DNA of 64,000 bases, taken from the NCBI RefSeq assembly GCF_014698035.1, contig NZ_JACJSF010000028.1, forward strand, positions 1-64,000, read 5' to 3'. Below the pieces are notes generated by a model. That model was given only the letters and a program-made list of their open reading frames with translations, was not told where the DNA came from and searched no databases. Source of the stretch: Desmonostoc muscorum FACHB-395. Its GTDB lineage: Bacteria > Cyanobacteriota > Cyanobacteriia > Cyanobacteriales > Nostocaceae. Shown here piece by piece: positions 37,201 to 44,787 of the stretch. The translations under genes and the position numbers were made by a program. Each line of letters starts with the position of its first letter. Position 1 is the first letter of the stretch.

Positions 37201-37634
37201 ATATCTTCACTCCCTAAAGAGAGATCCTGAGACAGATAAAACTTGGTATAGCTATAACCAGCACTGGCATTGCCTTGGTTTTCAATTTCATAGCTCAGTT
37301 GAATAGTACTGCCAGCTGCGGCAGAACTGGGAGTTGAAACGGTACGTGCTATTAGGTCTGGCTGAATAGCAGCGATCGCTTGAGTAGTATTTTCGTTGCT
37401 TAAACTACTCTTCTTGGCATAATTGTTTTTAACTCCGAAAGCGTCGATTTCCGTAGAAGTATAACTACTGCGATCGCTGGCTCTAAAACTATTTACACCA
37501 CTCAGACTGAAGCTAGAGTCAGTATTCTGATTATCAAAAATATTAGATTTTTTTGATGATACAAGGCTGGCTTTTACACCAGAATTTTCATTAATAGAGT
37601 TACAGCCTTTGGTAAAAAACATTAGTAGTTTCAC
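34221..37634 (-). CDS. S8 family serine protease with six N-terminal CARDB domains
   Basis: A 1137-residue protein. About 90 polar residues with no signal peptide are followed by six CARDB (cell-adhesion-related, APHP-type) modules at about 92-206, 209-324, 329-443, 448-564, 568-684 and 687-805. Each has the form PDLIxQNxSxPSxAxxGSxIQxxYQxxNQG ... TKFYLSxD ... ESNExNN in outline. The subtilisin domain is C-terminal: Asp876 (VAVVDSGVDYNHPD), His932 (DGHGTHVAGTI), Asn1022 and Ser1099 (ESGTSMAAPHVAG). The linker GYGLINAAAAVAKA and the whole catalytic domain closely match the subtilase at 32038. Probably secreted by the same type I system, with CARDB domains binding surfaces or glycans. Confidence 0.9.
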   Translation of the reverse strand: MKLLMFFTKGCNSINENSGVKASLVSSKKSNIFDNQNTDSSFSLSGVNSFRASDRSSYTSTEIDAFGVKNNYAKKSSLSNENTTQAIAAIQPDLIARTVSTPSSAAAGSTIQLSYEIENQGNASAGYSYTKFYLSQDLSLGSEDIFLGDDYVDNILSGYYRSESTTLTISNSVAAGSYYLVYQADGYNYVAESNENNNAVADVINITKPDLIVQNTSNPSSAAAGSSIQVNYQIKNQGNASAVASNTKFYLSQDLNIGNEDLYLGYDYVSGIAAGSYSSESTTLSFGSNITAGNYYLAYIADADGNVAESNETNNGIAGVITITPTQKSDLIVQNTSAPSTASVGSTIQLSYQVKNQGVGGAVATTTKFYISKDNAFSNDDVLLGSDGVNAIAAGATSSETASLIINNAIAAGNYYLLYKADANGNVGESNETNNIVSKAIAINGPKPDLIIQNISAPSLVDPGNLITVNYQLANQGTASAGSSTTKFYLSKDTTLSGDDTYLSYSRSYLYSGLGASKYSSESYYLILSSNITFGNYYLLLQADGNGEIFESNENNNVTAKAITIAAPDLLIQNPSAPASANIGTTIQLSYQVKNQGNGKAGVNTTRFYLSKDTSLSSEDISVGSDIIGISDIAPSAVISESVSLYLSSTITPGSYYLLYQADGFGSLRESNENNNVVAKAIAITAPDLVIQNATSAASSAAIGTTFLVNYQLKNQGNGSAGGSKTSFYLSRDTTFGDDDDISLGTEIEASSTLAPSAVTSRSTSITLAPTISAGKYYLIFKADGPGNVVESNEGNNSVYITTPITLNPVNGGGFNSTTGYGLINAAAAVAKALGQSTFADVPDLDGDNWGADAIKAPEVWAKGYTGQGVIVAVVDSGVDYNHPDLNANIWKNTKEIAGNGKDDDGNGYIDDAYGWNFVGNNNNTLDLVDGHGTHVAGTIAAVKNNFGVTGIAYNAKIMPVRVFDDNGISNITAIPNGIRYAADNGANVINLSLKSPASNELLSAIQYAVSKGAIVVSASGNDGESAPSYPARYANQLGLAVGAVYYDRTLADFSNRAGTTPLTYVTAPGGYFEGDGDLGIGIYSTLPGNKYGFESGTSMAAPHVAGVVALMLSAKKGLTDAQVRQIVTTTAANSLA

Positions 37635-37806
37635 CTCGTATATTCAAGTAAATTTGCACCAAAAAAAGTACTCAAATCCTTGATATATAAGGGATTGAGC
37701 CGGGAGATATTTCTTTGTAAGACAGGTGCTACAAATACACTTAACTATAAAATCACGTAATTAGCAAGTAAGATTACAGTTTTCTGCATACTTAAGCAAT
37801 TTAAAA

Positions 37807-37833
37807 GGCGAATGGAGTATAACTCCATTCGCC
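37807..37833 (-). terminator. Terminator after the ABC exporter gene
   Basis: ggcgaatggagt - ata - actccattcgcc, a perfect 12-bp stem; on the minus strand it is followed by tttt, 62 bp past the exporter stop codon. It separates the isomerase-exporter operon from the CARDB-protease gene. Confidence 0.85.
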
Positions 37834-37894
37834 AAAGACTATATTTAAGCTGCTTTTCAGGGATCAAATAAACACAAGTTGCTTGTTAAAGCTA

Positions 37895-40594
37895 CTAAAT
37901 ATTTGCTTGCTGCCGTTGATATAGTGACCAATACAAACCCTTTTGTTGCAATAACTCTGAGTGAGTACCACGTTCGGCAATTACGCCTTGTTCTAATACC
38001 AAAATCAAATCGGCACGTTTGAGAGGGGCAAAGCGGTGAGCAATCAGAAACACAGTGCGGTTAGCGGAAACTTTTTGCAAGTTTTGTAGTACTTGTTGTT
38101 CAGTTTCACTATCCAAAGCACTGGTAGCTTCATCCAAAACTAAAATTGGTGCTTGGGAAAGAAATAATCTTGCGAGGGCAATACGTTGTCTTTGTCCGCC
38201 AGATAAAGCTGTACCGCGTTCACCCACATTGGTTTCGTAACCGTAGGGTAATTGACTGATGAAGTCGTGTGCTACTGCTAGTCTTGCCGCCTCTACCACT
38301 TGTTCTGCGGTAATGTCGGGAGTACCGAGAGTGATATTTTCCAATATGGAACCGTTGAATAAAAAGTCTTCTTGGAGAACTACACTAACTTGTTGCCGCA
38401 ATGACGCTAAATCGGCACTTTTAATATCAAAACCATCAATTAAGATGCGTCCTGATTCAATTTGATAAAGGCGTTGTAATAGCTTAGACAGGGTACTTTT
38501 CCCAGAACCGCTACGTCCGACAATGCCAACAAATTGCCCTGGTTCAGCATTGAAAGAGATTCCCCGCAGAATTGCTTCAAAGTTCGGGCGGTAGCGGAAA
38601 AATACTTGCTCGAAGGTGACTTGTCCTTTCAGTGGTGGTAAAACTAGACCAGTTCCTAGTTCAGCTTCTGGGGAGACGTTGAGAATATCACCAATGCGAT
38701 CTACAGAAAGTAGCACTTGTTGGAGGGTCTGCCATAACTGTACTAAGCGCAAAAGTGGGCCCGTAACTCTGCCAGATAGCATTTGAAAGGCAACTAACTG
38801 TCCAATTGTGAGCTTTTGTTCGATGACTAATTTGGCTCCAAACCAGAGAATCAGCATGGTGGAAAAATTGGTGAGGAAGTCACCAATGTTGCTGCTGATA
38901 TTGGAGGTGGTAGAGGCTTTAAAACCTGTGCGGATGAAGCGAGCAAATAAGCCTTCCCAGCGATCGCGGGCTACTGGTTCGGCTGCATGGGCTTTAACGG
39001 AATGAATCCCCGTGATTGTCTCTACTAAAAAGGATTGACTATCGGCACTCCGGTTAAAAGTTTCGTTGAGCCAGTTACGCAGAATTGGTGTTGCAACTAT
39101 CGTCAAAGTCGCAAATAGCGGCAGTACTGCTAAAGCCACAAAGGTGAGTGGGACATTATAGTAAAACATCAATGCTAGGTAAACCACAGCAAAGATGCTA
39201 TCTAGAATCACAGTTAATGCTGTACCTGTGAGGAACTGACGAATTTGTTCGAGTTCCTGGACTCGTGCTACTGTGTCTCCGACGCGCCGCGACTCAAAAT
39301 AAGCTAAAGGCAGGCGCATCAGATGGCGAAATAGCTGTGCTGATAAACTTAAATCCAGACGACGGGCTGTATGGGTAAAGATGAATAGGCGCAGAATGCC
39401 AAGTACGGACTCAAATATGGCTACACAAAGAAGTGCGATCGCCATAACATCAAGAGTCGGCAAACTCCCCTGCACCATTACTTTATCAATAACTACTTGC
39501 GTAATGAGTGGTGTTGTTAACCCCAAAAGCTGCAAGGTAAAAGATGCTAATAATACTTCTGTTAGTAATCCCTTATACTTCCAAACTGCTGGGGTGAACC
39601 AACTAAGGTTAAATGTTTCTTGTTTAGATATGAGTTCTACTTGCCACAATCGTCCATCCCACGATGCCTCAACTATGGATTGCGGTAAGCTTTCACAAAT
39701 GCGATCGGGATTTAGAGGGTTAGCGATAATTAAGCGATCGCCCTTAACTCCATAAGCTACCACCCAGGATGGACTCTGGGGTGAGTCAGAATTCCACAAC
39801 AGTAAAGCTGGAAATGACAGTTGTCGCAACTCACCCCAACTCACTTGTAACCGCCGCAACACTAACCCTAACTTTTCTCCTGCTTCCACAACCTGTTTTG
39901 GGCGTTGTCCTCTGAGTTGACGTTGCACCCATTCCAGTTGCACAGAGTTTTCTAGCTGTTGCGCCACCATTGTTAAACAAGCAGCCGCAGTGTTCCAACT
40001 AGCAACAAATGGATAATTTGAGATGATTAAATTCGCGGCTGGGAGTCGTTTTTGGGGTTGGAGGCTGTGAGGGCTGGAAGTCCCATCTGAGACTGTTACT
40101 GAAGGAGTGGAAGAGAAGGAAAATGTCTCTCTTTCTCCCTCCATATCCACTGGTAAGACTTGCCAAAATTCCTGAATTTGTGGGTTAGAAAATTCTGTCC
40201 ACAGGGCTGTATCCCAACACACTACTATTACTTCTTTGCTAGCAGCTACAGCTTTAAAATCCGCAGACAACTTTTGTAAATCACCAAACCAATCCCCTAC
40301 TTCTAGGGCTGCCAAAGGTTTGCCAACTCCCTCTTCCCGTAAGCGAACTTTTCCAGCCACAATTAAGAATTGGTAACGACCGACATCGTTAGACCAAATT
40401 TTTTCTCCCAAACGATACTGACGAGTTTGACACTCATTTTCCAATTGAGATTGTTGTTCGGGAGTCAGCCAGCATAGCGGCGGCTGATTCCAAGGCAAAG
40501 AAGCTAGCACTTTTAATCGTAAAGATTCATTATCCAGAATTTTTAACTCACTTGTAGCTTGACTGTCAGTTTTTGAATTTTCTCTGCTAGCCAT
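37895..40594 (-). CDS. Type I secretion ABC exporter with cNMP-binding-like and degenerate C39-like domains
   Basis: An 899-residue exporter. Residues about 45-140 resemble a cyclic-nucleotide-binding domain (YQFLIVAGKVRLRE ... LEVGDWFGDL), but the usual phosphate-binding Arg is not evident. Residues about 193-325 are a C39-like peptidase domain in which the catalytic Cys position is Thr202 (NTAAACLTM), the His position is Ser276 (PSWVVAYG) and the Asp position is Asn292, so it should not cleave. Membrane spans cover about 340-600. The ATPase has Walker A GRSGSGKST (693-701), signature LSGGQRQR (798-805), Walker B ILVLDE (817-822) and His853. Its first 52 bp overlap the isomerase gene. It would energise export of the adjacent proteases. 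Confidence 0.93.
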   Translation of the reverse strand: MASRENSKTDSQATSELKILDNESLRLKVLASLPWNQPPLCWLTPEQQSQLENECQTRQYRLGEKIWSNDVGRYQFLIVAGKVRLREEGVGKPLAALEVGDWFGDLQKLSADFKAVAASKEVIVVCWDTALWTEFSNPQIQEFWQVLPVDMEGERETFSFSSTPSVTVSDGTSSPHSLQPQKRLPAANLIISNYPFVASWNTAAACLTMVAQQLENSVQLEWVQRQLRGQRPKQVVEAGEKLGLVLRRLQVSWGELRQLSFPALLLWNSDSPQSPSWVVAYGVKGDRLIIANPLNPDRICESLPQSIVEASWDGRLWQVELISKQETFNLSWFTPAVWKYKGLLTEVLLASFTLQLLGLTTPLITQVVIDKVMVQGSLPTLDVMAIALLCVAIFESVLGILRLFIFTHTARRLDLSLSAQLFRHLMRLPLAYFESRRVGDTVARVQELEQIRQFLTGTALTVILDSIFAVVYLALMFYYNVPLTFVALAVLPLFATLTIVATPILRNWLNETFNRSADSQSFLVETITGIHSVKAHAAEPVARDRWEGLFARFIRTGFKASTTSNISSNIGDFLTNFSTMLILWFGAKLVIEQKLTIGQLVAFQMLSGRVTGPLLRLVQLWQTLQQVLLSVDRIGDILNVSPEAELGTGLVLPPLKGQVTFEQVFFRYRPNFEAILRGISFNAEPGQFVGIVGRSGSGKSTLSKLLQRLYQIESGRILIDGFDIKSADLASLRQQVSVVLQEDFLFNGSILENITLGTPDITAEQVVEAARLAVAHDFISQLPYGYETNVGERGTALSGGQRQRIALARLFLSQAPILVLDEATSALDSETEQQVLQNLQKVSANRTVFLIAHRFAPLKRADLILVLEQGVIAERGTHSELLQQKGLYWSLYQRQQANI

Positions 40595-41325
40595 TTCTCA
40601 AATAACTCATTTTGTAGTGCTTGCTTGAGTTGAGTATCTTCTAAAGACGCTGGCAGAAATTGTTCTACTCGAAACAAACCATAAGGTCCTTCTCCTTGGG
40701 GAGAGTCTTTGCCAACGATTTCTATTGGTCCTATTAATTGTCCAGGACTAGCCACATCAATAGCTGCCCGTAATATATCTGGCATACTTCCTCGGCTGAC
40801 TATTCCCATCATGCCGTTCACAATTCGGTCATCTGAAAGTGAATACTCTTTAGCTAGTTGCTCAAAACTACCTCCTTCTTCAATTTGGGTTTGTAGTTCG
40901 TCTGCCAATTCTCGATTATTAACAACTATCCGAGAAAGTACCACCCGATCCAAAAAGATTTTGCGCTCAATAAAATATTCTTGGATTTTTGCTTCCGTGA
41001 CTACAGCTTTCAGCTTTTCTAACTTGTAACCAAAAGTAACTGATGTATGGAATGCGGCATAATCTGTGTTATTGGTTTTTAACCATTCTTGAAAACTTTG
41101 AGGATCGGTCAGTTGATTTTTCAGTCTAAAGTCAATAATGGACTGTTCGGTTATTGCTGTACCAATTTCAATATCGTCTCGTGTTCGGATTTCTTGCTCA
41201 ATTACGTGCTGGCGGAGAATATCCCCAATGAACTGCCCCAATTTTCCAGAGGCTTGCAGGTACTTTACAGCTTCCTCAATAGAAATTATTTGGTCATTAA
41301 TTGTCAAAAATGATAAAGATTCCAT
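40543..41325 (-). CDS. Parvulin-type peptidyl-prolyl isomerase linked to the exporter
   Basis: A 260-residue protein with a SurA-like helical N-terminal region (about 1-125) and a PpiC/rotamase domain (about 126-230: FLDRVVLSRIVV, then GGSFEQLAKEYSLSDDRIVNGMMGIVSRGSMPDILRAAI and GEGPYGLFRVEQF). There is no signal peptide, so it should act in the cytoplasm, holding or folding a substrate before export. The last 17 codons overlap the ABC exporter gene, indicating coupled translation. A 26-bp stretch spanning its start codon is duplicated about 100 bp upstream. Confidence 0.9.
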   Translation of the reverse strand: MESLSFLTINDQIISIEEAVKYLQASGKLGQFIGDILRQHVIEQEIRTRDDIEIGTAITEQSIIDFRLKNQLTDPQSFQEWLKTNNTDYAAFHTSVTFGYKLEKLKAVVTEAKIQEYFIERKIFLDRVVLSRIVVNNRELADELQTQIEEGGSFEQLAKEYSLSDDRIVNGMMGIVSRGSMPDILRAAIDVASPGQLIGPIEIVGKDSPQGEGPYGLFRVEQFLPASLEDTQLKQALQNELFEKWLAEKIQKLTVKLQVS

Positions 41326-41436
41326 GAATTAATTATGTGAAAATGGTTAAACACTTATAGGACTTTTAAATTAAATCATATAGAGATCATCTGGTTGTTG
41401 ATGAATAACAATGATAAAGATTCCATGAACTAATTA
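41310..41436. repeat. 26-bp direct repeat around the isomerase start codon
   Basis: atgataaagattccatgaa(t/c)taatta occurs at 41310-41335, covering the isomerase start codon, and again at 41411-41436 with one base changed. The second copy recreates an ATG and four codons of the gene start upstream of the real one. Confidence 0.8.
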
Positions 41437-41732
41437 CATCTAAACGGTCAAAAAATTATATAGCTACTCAATACAATAATTTTCCATGATTATGTTTACA
41501 GTCTAGCGGGGACAAAACAGGATTGAAAATATCATCGGTAGTGCAGTAGTAAAGCAGATTGCTTATTTTCTACCACTGGCTCTCATGAGTATTGGGTATT
41601 GGGCGCTGTTAGCAGTAGCGGGGCCTTTAGACCTTGCTTCGTACTGAGTGGAGAATCTCACTTCTTTACTCAGAACTCACAGAAGAGGAACCGTTTTACT
41701 CAATTCCCAATGCCCAATTCCCAATGCTCAAT
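41437..41732. other. Intergenic region upstream of the secretion operon
   Basis: About 300 bp with short repeats of the 'cccaatgcccaattccc' type at about 41700-41725 and no supportable frame. With 41326-41436 it makes up the 407-bp gap that should contain the isomerase-exporter promoter. Confidence 0.35.
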
Positions 41733-42536
41733 CTACTTAATGATATTTACCCAAGTCCAGGAAAGTAGCACAGCCGCGATCGCACCGATTAATGTATTAA
41801 AAATATTTACTACCTCATTGGTCAGCCAGGTATACTTAGATTGCAGTGTTGCCCCAATCACACTTTCTAAGTTAGTGGCAATAAATGCTGCCAGTACACA
41901 CCAAGCGACTCCTAATAGATCGATTAAACCAACTCCCCAACCAACAAATGCGATCGCTACAGAAGCCACAATACCAGCTAAAGTCCCCTCCAAGCTGACC
42001 GCTCCTTCTGTACCGCGAGGCACTGGTTTGAGTGTAGTAATTAGAAAGGTGCTTTTACCATACGCTTTACCAACTTCACTTGCAGTAGTGTCAGCCAGTT
42101 TGGTACTGAAACTTGCTACATAGCCTAGTAATAATAGAGACTGGGGATTGGGAACTAAAGATTGGGAACTAGGTACGAGAAATCCCGAATTTATTATCCC
42201 TACTCCCAAGGCACACAGCGCCCCGGTCAAAGCTGACCCCCAGACATTCTCAGGGCCCCTTGCTCCAGAACGCTTTTCGGCAATTCCTTCAGCCTCTTTC
42301 TGCGCCATACCGATGCGGGTAACACCAGAACCAACCAGAAAATAGAACATTACTACTGTATATCCTTGCCAGCCTAGAGTTACCCAAATTAGGATGGCCA
42401 GAAACCACGCATGAAATGATCCAGCAGGCGTAAGTAGCTTTTTCGGGGCAATCCAAGCTAAACCCAATAGAATTGTGTTTAATACTACTGCCACCAACCA
42501 GGGATTAACAGAATCAATTAAGGATGACATCAGCAA
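41733..42536 (-). CDS. DUF92 / TIGR00297 membrane protein (VTE6-like)
   Basis: A 267-residue polytopic membrane protein with about six to seven hydrophobic segments. The conserved DUF92 core includes FYFLVGSGVTRIG, the EKRSGARGPENVWGSALTGALCA loop, SFSTKLADTTASEVGKAYGK and FITTLKPVPRGTEGAVSLEGTLAG. The family includes plant VTE6 and Synechocystis Sll0875, phytyl-phosphate kinases that recycle chlorophyll phytol into tocopherol, so the same activity is likely. The segment VPSSQSLVPNPQS (about 122-134) is encoded by 'ttcccaatc' repeats and looks like a repeat insertion in a loop. Confidence 0.85.
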   Translation of the reverse strand: MLMSSLIDSVNPWLVAVVLNTILLGLAWIAPKKLLTPAGSFHAWFLAILIWVTLGWQGYTVVMFYFLVGSGVTRIGMAQKEAEGIAEKRSGARGPENVWGSALTGALCALGVGIINSGFLVPSSQSLVPNPQSLLLLGYVASFSTKLADTTASEVGKAYGKSTFLITTLKPVPRGTEGAVSLEGTLAGIVASVAIAFVGWGVGLIDLLGVAWCVLAAFIATNLESVIGATLQSKYTWLTNEVVNIFNTLIGAIAAVLLSWTWVNIIK

Positions 42537-43270
42537 TTAATCATGAGTAATTTTGTCTTAACATGAACAGAATAACGAATTTGTCATGCTTAGTGCTTAG
42601 TTCCTAAAACCTCTCCAGTTAAAGTAATATGTTTGTATTGTTAACTAAATTGCATCCCATCACCCTCAAAGCTGAGTGTAAAACCACAAACAACGTTTTA
42701 CATATAGACTGCAATATTTATTAAAAGAGGTGGATTAAACAAAATGCAAAAATTTTGTTTATTTGAGTGGACTCCAATACTTGTCGGTTAAAGGGAAAAG
42801 GGGAAGGGGAAAGGGAAAAGAAAAAACCTTTAACCTTTACCCTTTAACCTTTTCCCAAAACCCAATTCCGAGTTAAAAATGCAAAACCCGAGCAGTATTG
42901 GGGTGGACTCTTCTAGTAACTGATCCAAAGCACTTTATTATGGTGCATTAAGTTTTCAACACACCATCTATCATAAAGTTGTCAGCTTTGAAATCTCCGT
43001 TACTGAGTGTCTGACCAGGCAAACATAAATTAGTATACCTGCACAAGAGAAAGGAGTCACCTAAAGAATTAAGTGTAAATTATGTAAATATAGGGCGAAG
43101 TCTTTAGCCACAAGTTGCAGTGACTGAATGGTACTCAGTTCCTAGTTTTAGTTATAAAGATCAAGGATATAAATTATTGTCAGCTAAAACTGTGTTCAAG
43201 TTGACGACAATCAAAACTTAACAGAATAAATTGTAGATAGCATCAACTACTAATATCTTTCCCAAAAGCT
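42537..43270. other. 734-bp divergent intergenic region with a polypurine inverted repeat
   Basis: Contains aaaggggaaggggaaaggg purine repeats followed by acctttaaccttt pyrimidine repeats; ggttaaaggg (42786-42795) pairs with ccctttaacc (42840-42849). Similar gagtggactccaatact and agtattggggtggactc motifs flank it. No gene is seen; it should contain the promoters of the DUF92 and VOC genes. Confidence 0.5.
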
Positions 43271-43702
43271 ATGAGCCAAACTTTATTCCATCTTGCTTTC
43301 CCTGTAACTGACATTGCCCAAACAAAAGCATATTACGTGGATGGATTGGGCTGTATTCCTGGTCGTGAAAACCATCACGCGCTGATTCTAAATCTCTATG
43401 GTCATCAACTAGTGGCTCACATAACCAAAGAACCCTTGATACCACAACACAGTATATATCCCAGACACTTTGGACTAATTTTTACCCAAGAACATGACTG
43501 GCAAGACTTACTAGAAAGGGCACAACAACAACAGCTACTTTTTCGCGAAGAAACCAAAAATCGCTTTGTCGGTTCTCCTCTTGAACATCGCACTTTCTTT
43601 TTAGAAGATCCTTTTTATAACCTTATGGAATTCAAGTATTATCGTCACCCAGAGGCGATTTTTGGGAGTTACGAACATACGCAAATTGGGGATAGAACTT
43701 AA
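43271..43702 (+). CDS. VOC (glyoxalase/dioxygenase-fold) family protein
   Basis: A 143-residue protein with the two beta-alpha-beta-beta-beta modules of the vicinal oxygen chelate fold: FHLAFPVTDIAQTKAYYVDGLGC at the start, HFGLIFTQEHDWQDLLERAQ in the middle and RTFFLEDPFYNLMEFKYYRHPE at the end. Metal ligands expected from the fold are His8, His67 and Glu124. It is close to cyanobacterial proteins annotated as glyoxalase/bleomycin-resistance/dioxygenase superfamily members. The reaction is unknown. Transcribed alone. Confidence 0.9.
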   Translation: MSQTLFHLAFPVTDIAQTKAYYVDGLGCIPGRENHHALILNLYGHQLVAHITKEPLIPQHSIYPRHFGLIFTQEHDWQDLLERAQQQQLLFREETKNRFVGSPLEHRTFFLEDPFYNLMEFKYYRHPEAIFGSYEHTQIGDRT

Positions 43703-43753
43703 GTAATTCGTAATTAAAGATGAATAGATTCAGGGTGGTAAGTATCTTGGCTA

Positions 43754-44386
43754 CTAACTGGATGCTTTTTTAAGGAAGGGTAGCTTAATAGGCTTTGTTA
43801 AAGCTGCTTTTACTGCTGCTAAACTCCTTGGGTCTGTTAGCATCCAAGGGTGTAGGGGAACTGGTACTATTACTTCGCTTCCTACGGGCATTTGTGAACT
43901 ATTCGCTGGGACAATCATCAAATCATAAGGTGTCCAGATCGAAGTAAAATCTAATTGCTCCAATATTACAGCATCAGAATTTAAATCCTTGAGAAAAATG
44001 CTGTCGGGGCGCATTTGCACGCAACCAGGACGCTGGGAACCATAAGCAACCACAGTTCCATTATGGGGTGAAGAGATCGTAATAAATCTCTGAATACGGT
44101 TAATTCCTCCCAGTCGCTGGATATAGTAACGGCTGACAATTCCTCCCATACTAAAGCCTATTAAATCTAGCTCTTGTTCTGGTGCAAAGGTGTCTGTAAC
44201 ATAATCGGCTACCTGTTTTGCCAATTTATCAAGGCCCACATCACCATTATTAGGAACCAGATCCAGAGAATATACAGACCACCCCTGTAATCCTAAGTAA
44301 CCTGCCATTTCATGAAAAACCGCCTCCCTATCGTCAATGCCGTGTACCAATAGCACAGGATTGCGCTGCTGATTTTCAGTATTCAT
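43754..44386 (-). CDS. Lipase-like alpha/beta hydrolase
   Basis: A 210-residue alpha/beta hydrolase of the bacterial lipase (LipA/EstA-like) type. The oxyanion segment is VLLVHGIDDRE (about residues 11-21), the nucleophile elbow is LIGFSMGGIVSRYYIQRLGG (Ser97 by count, within GFSMGG), and the acid and base are in the later VPANSSQMP and PLHPWMLTDP segments. There is no signal peptide, so it is probably cytoplasmic. Substrate unknown. Convergent with the VOC gene, 51 bp apart. Confidence 0.88.
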   Translation of the reverse strand: MNTENQQRNPVLLVHGIDDREAVFHEMAGYLGLQGWSVYSLDLVPNNGDVGLDKLAKQVADYVTDTFAPEQELDLIGFSMGGIVSRYYIQRLGGINRIQRFITISSPHNGTVVAYGSQRPGCVQMRPDSIFLKDLNSDAVILEQLDFTSIWTPYDLMIVPANSSQMPVGSEVIVPVPLHPWMLTDPRSLAAVKAALTKPIKLPFLKKASS

Positions 44387-44787
44387 CTCTCACATCTGGC
44401 TAAATGAAGTCTGTACAAAATGTAACTGAGTGCTGTTGCTATCTGCGAACAATCTATGACACTCCTCCCACTGGTTAAAAGTAAACCGCTTGCTTTTTTC
44501 CAATCAATAATTTGTCAAACGAAGAAGTGTTAATTTTTATAAAGCTTGCTTTCAGAATCTTGCTCTTAGTTACAGTAAAATTTAATAATTAGTTCTCGGT
44601 GTATGAAGGTCGCAAGTGCTTGCATAAAGAACATTTGCCCTATAGTTTTACTACAATGTTGATTAAGCACAAATCTATAATGGTTGTCACCAGAATGAGT
44701 TGACACCAATGCAGAAAATGTTACATTTTTTCGTAATTTTTAACAATTACGGTCGAGTTCCAAATATACAAGGCAGGAGTAATTGTA
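44387..44787. other. Intergenic region upstream of the Ala/Lys-rich protein
   Basis: 401 bp of AT-rich divergent spacer. A partly self-complementary stretch, cgtaatttttaacaattacgg at about 44733-44753, lies close to the start of the downstream gene. No gene or RNA is supportable. Confidence 0.4.

Noticed and set aside
41599-42123. 174-codon plus-strand frame antisense to the DUF92 gene
   Set aside because: Its product (MGAVSSSGAFRP...) follows repeat sequence and then the complement of a well-conserved membrane protein.
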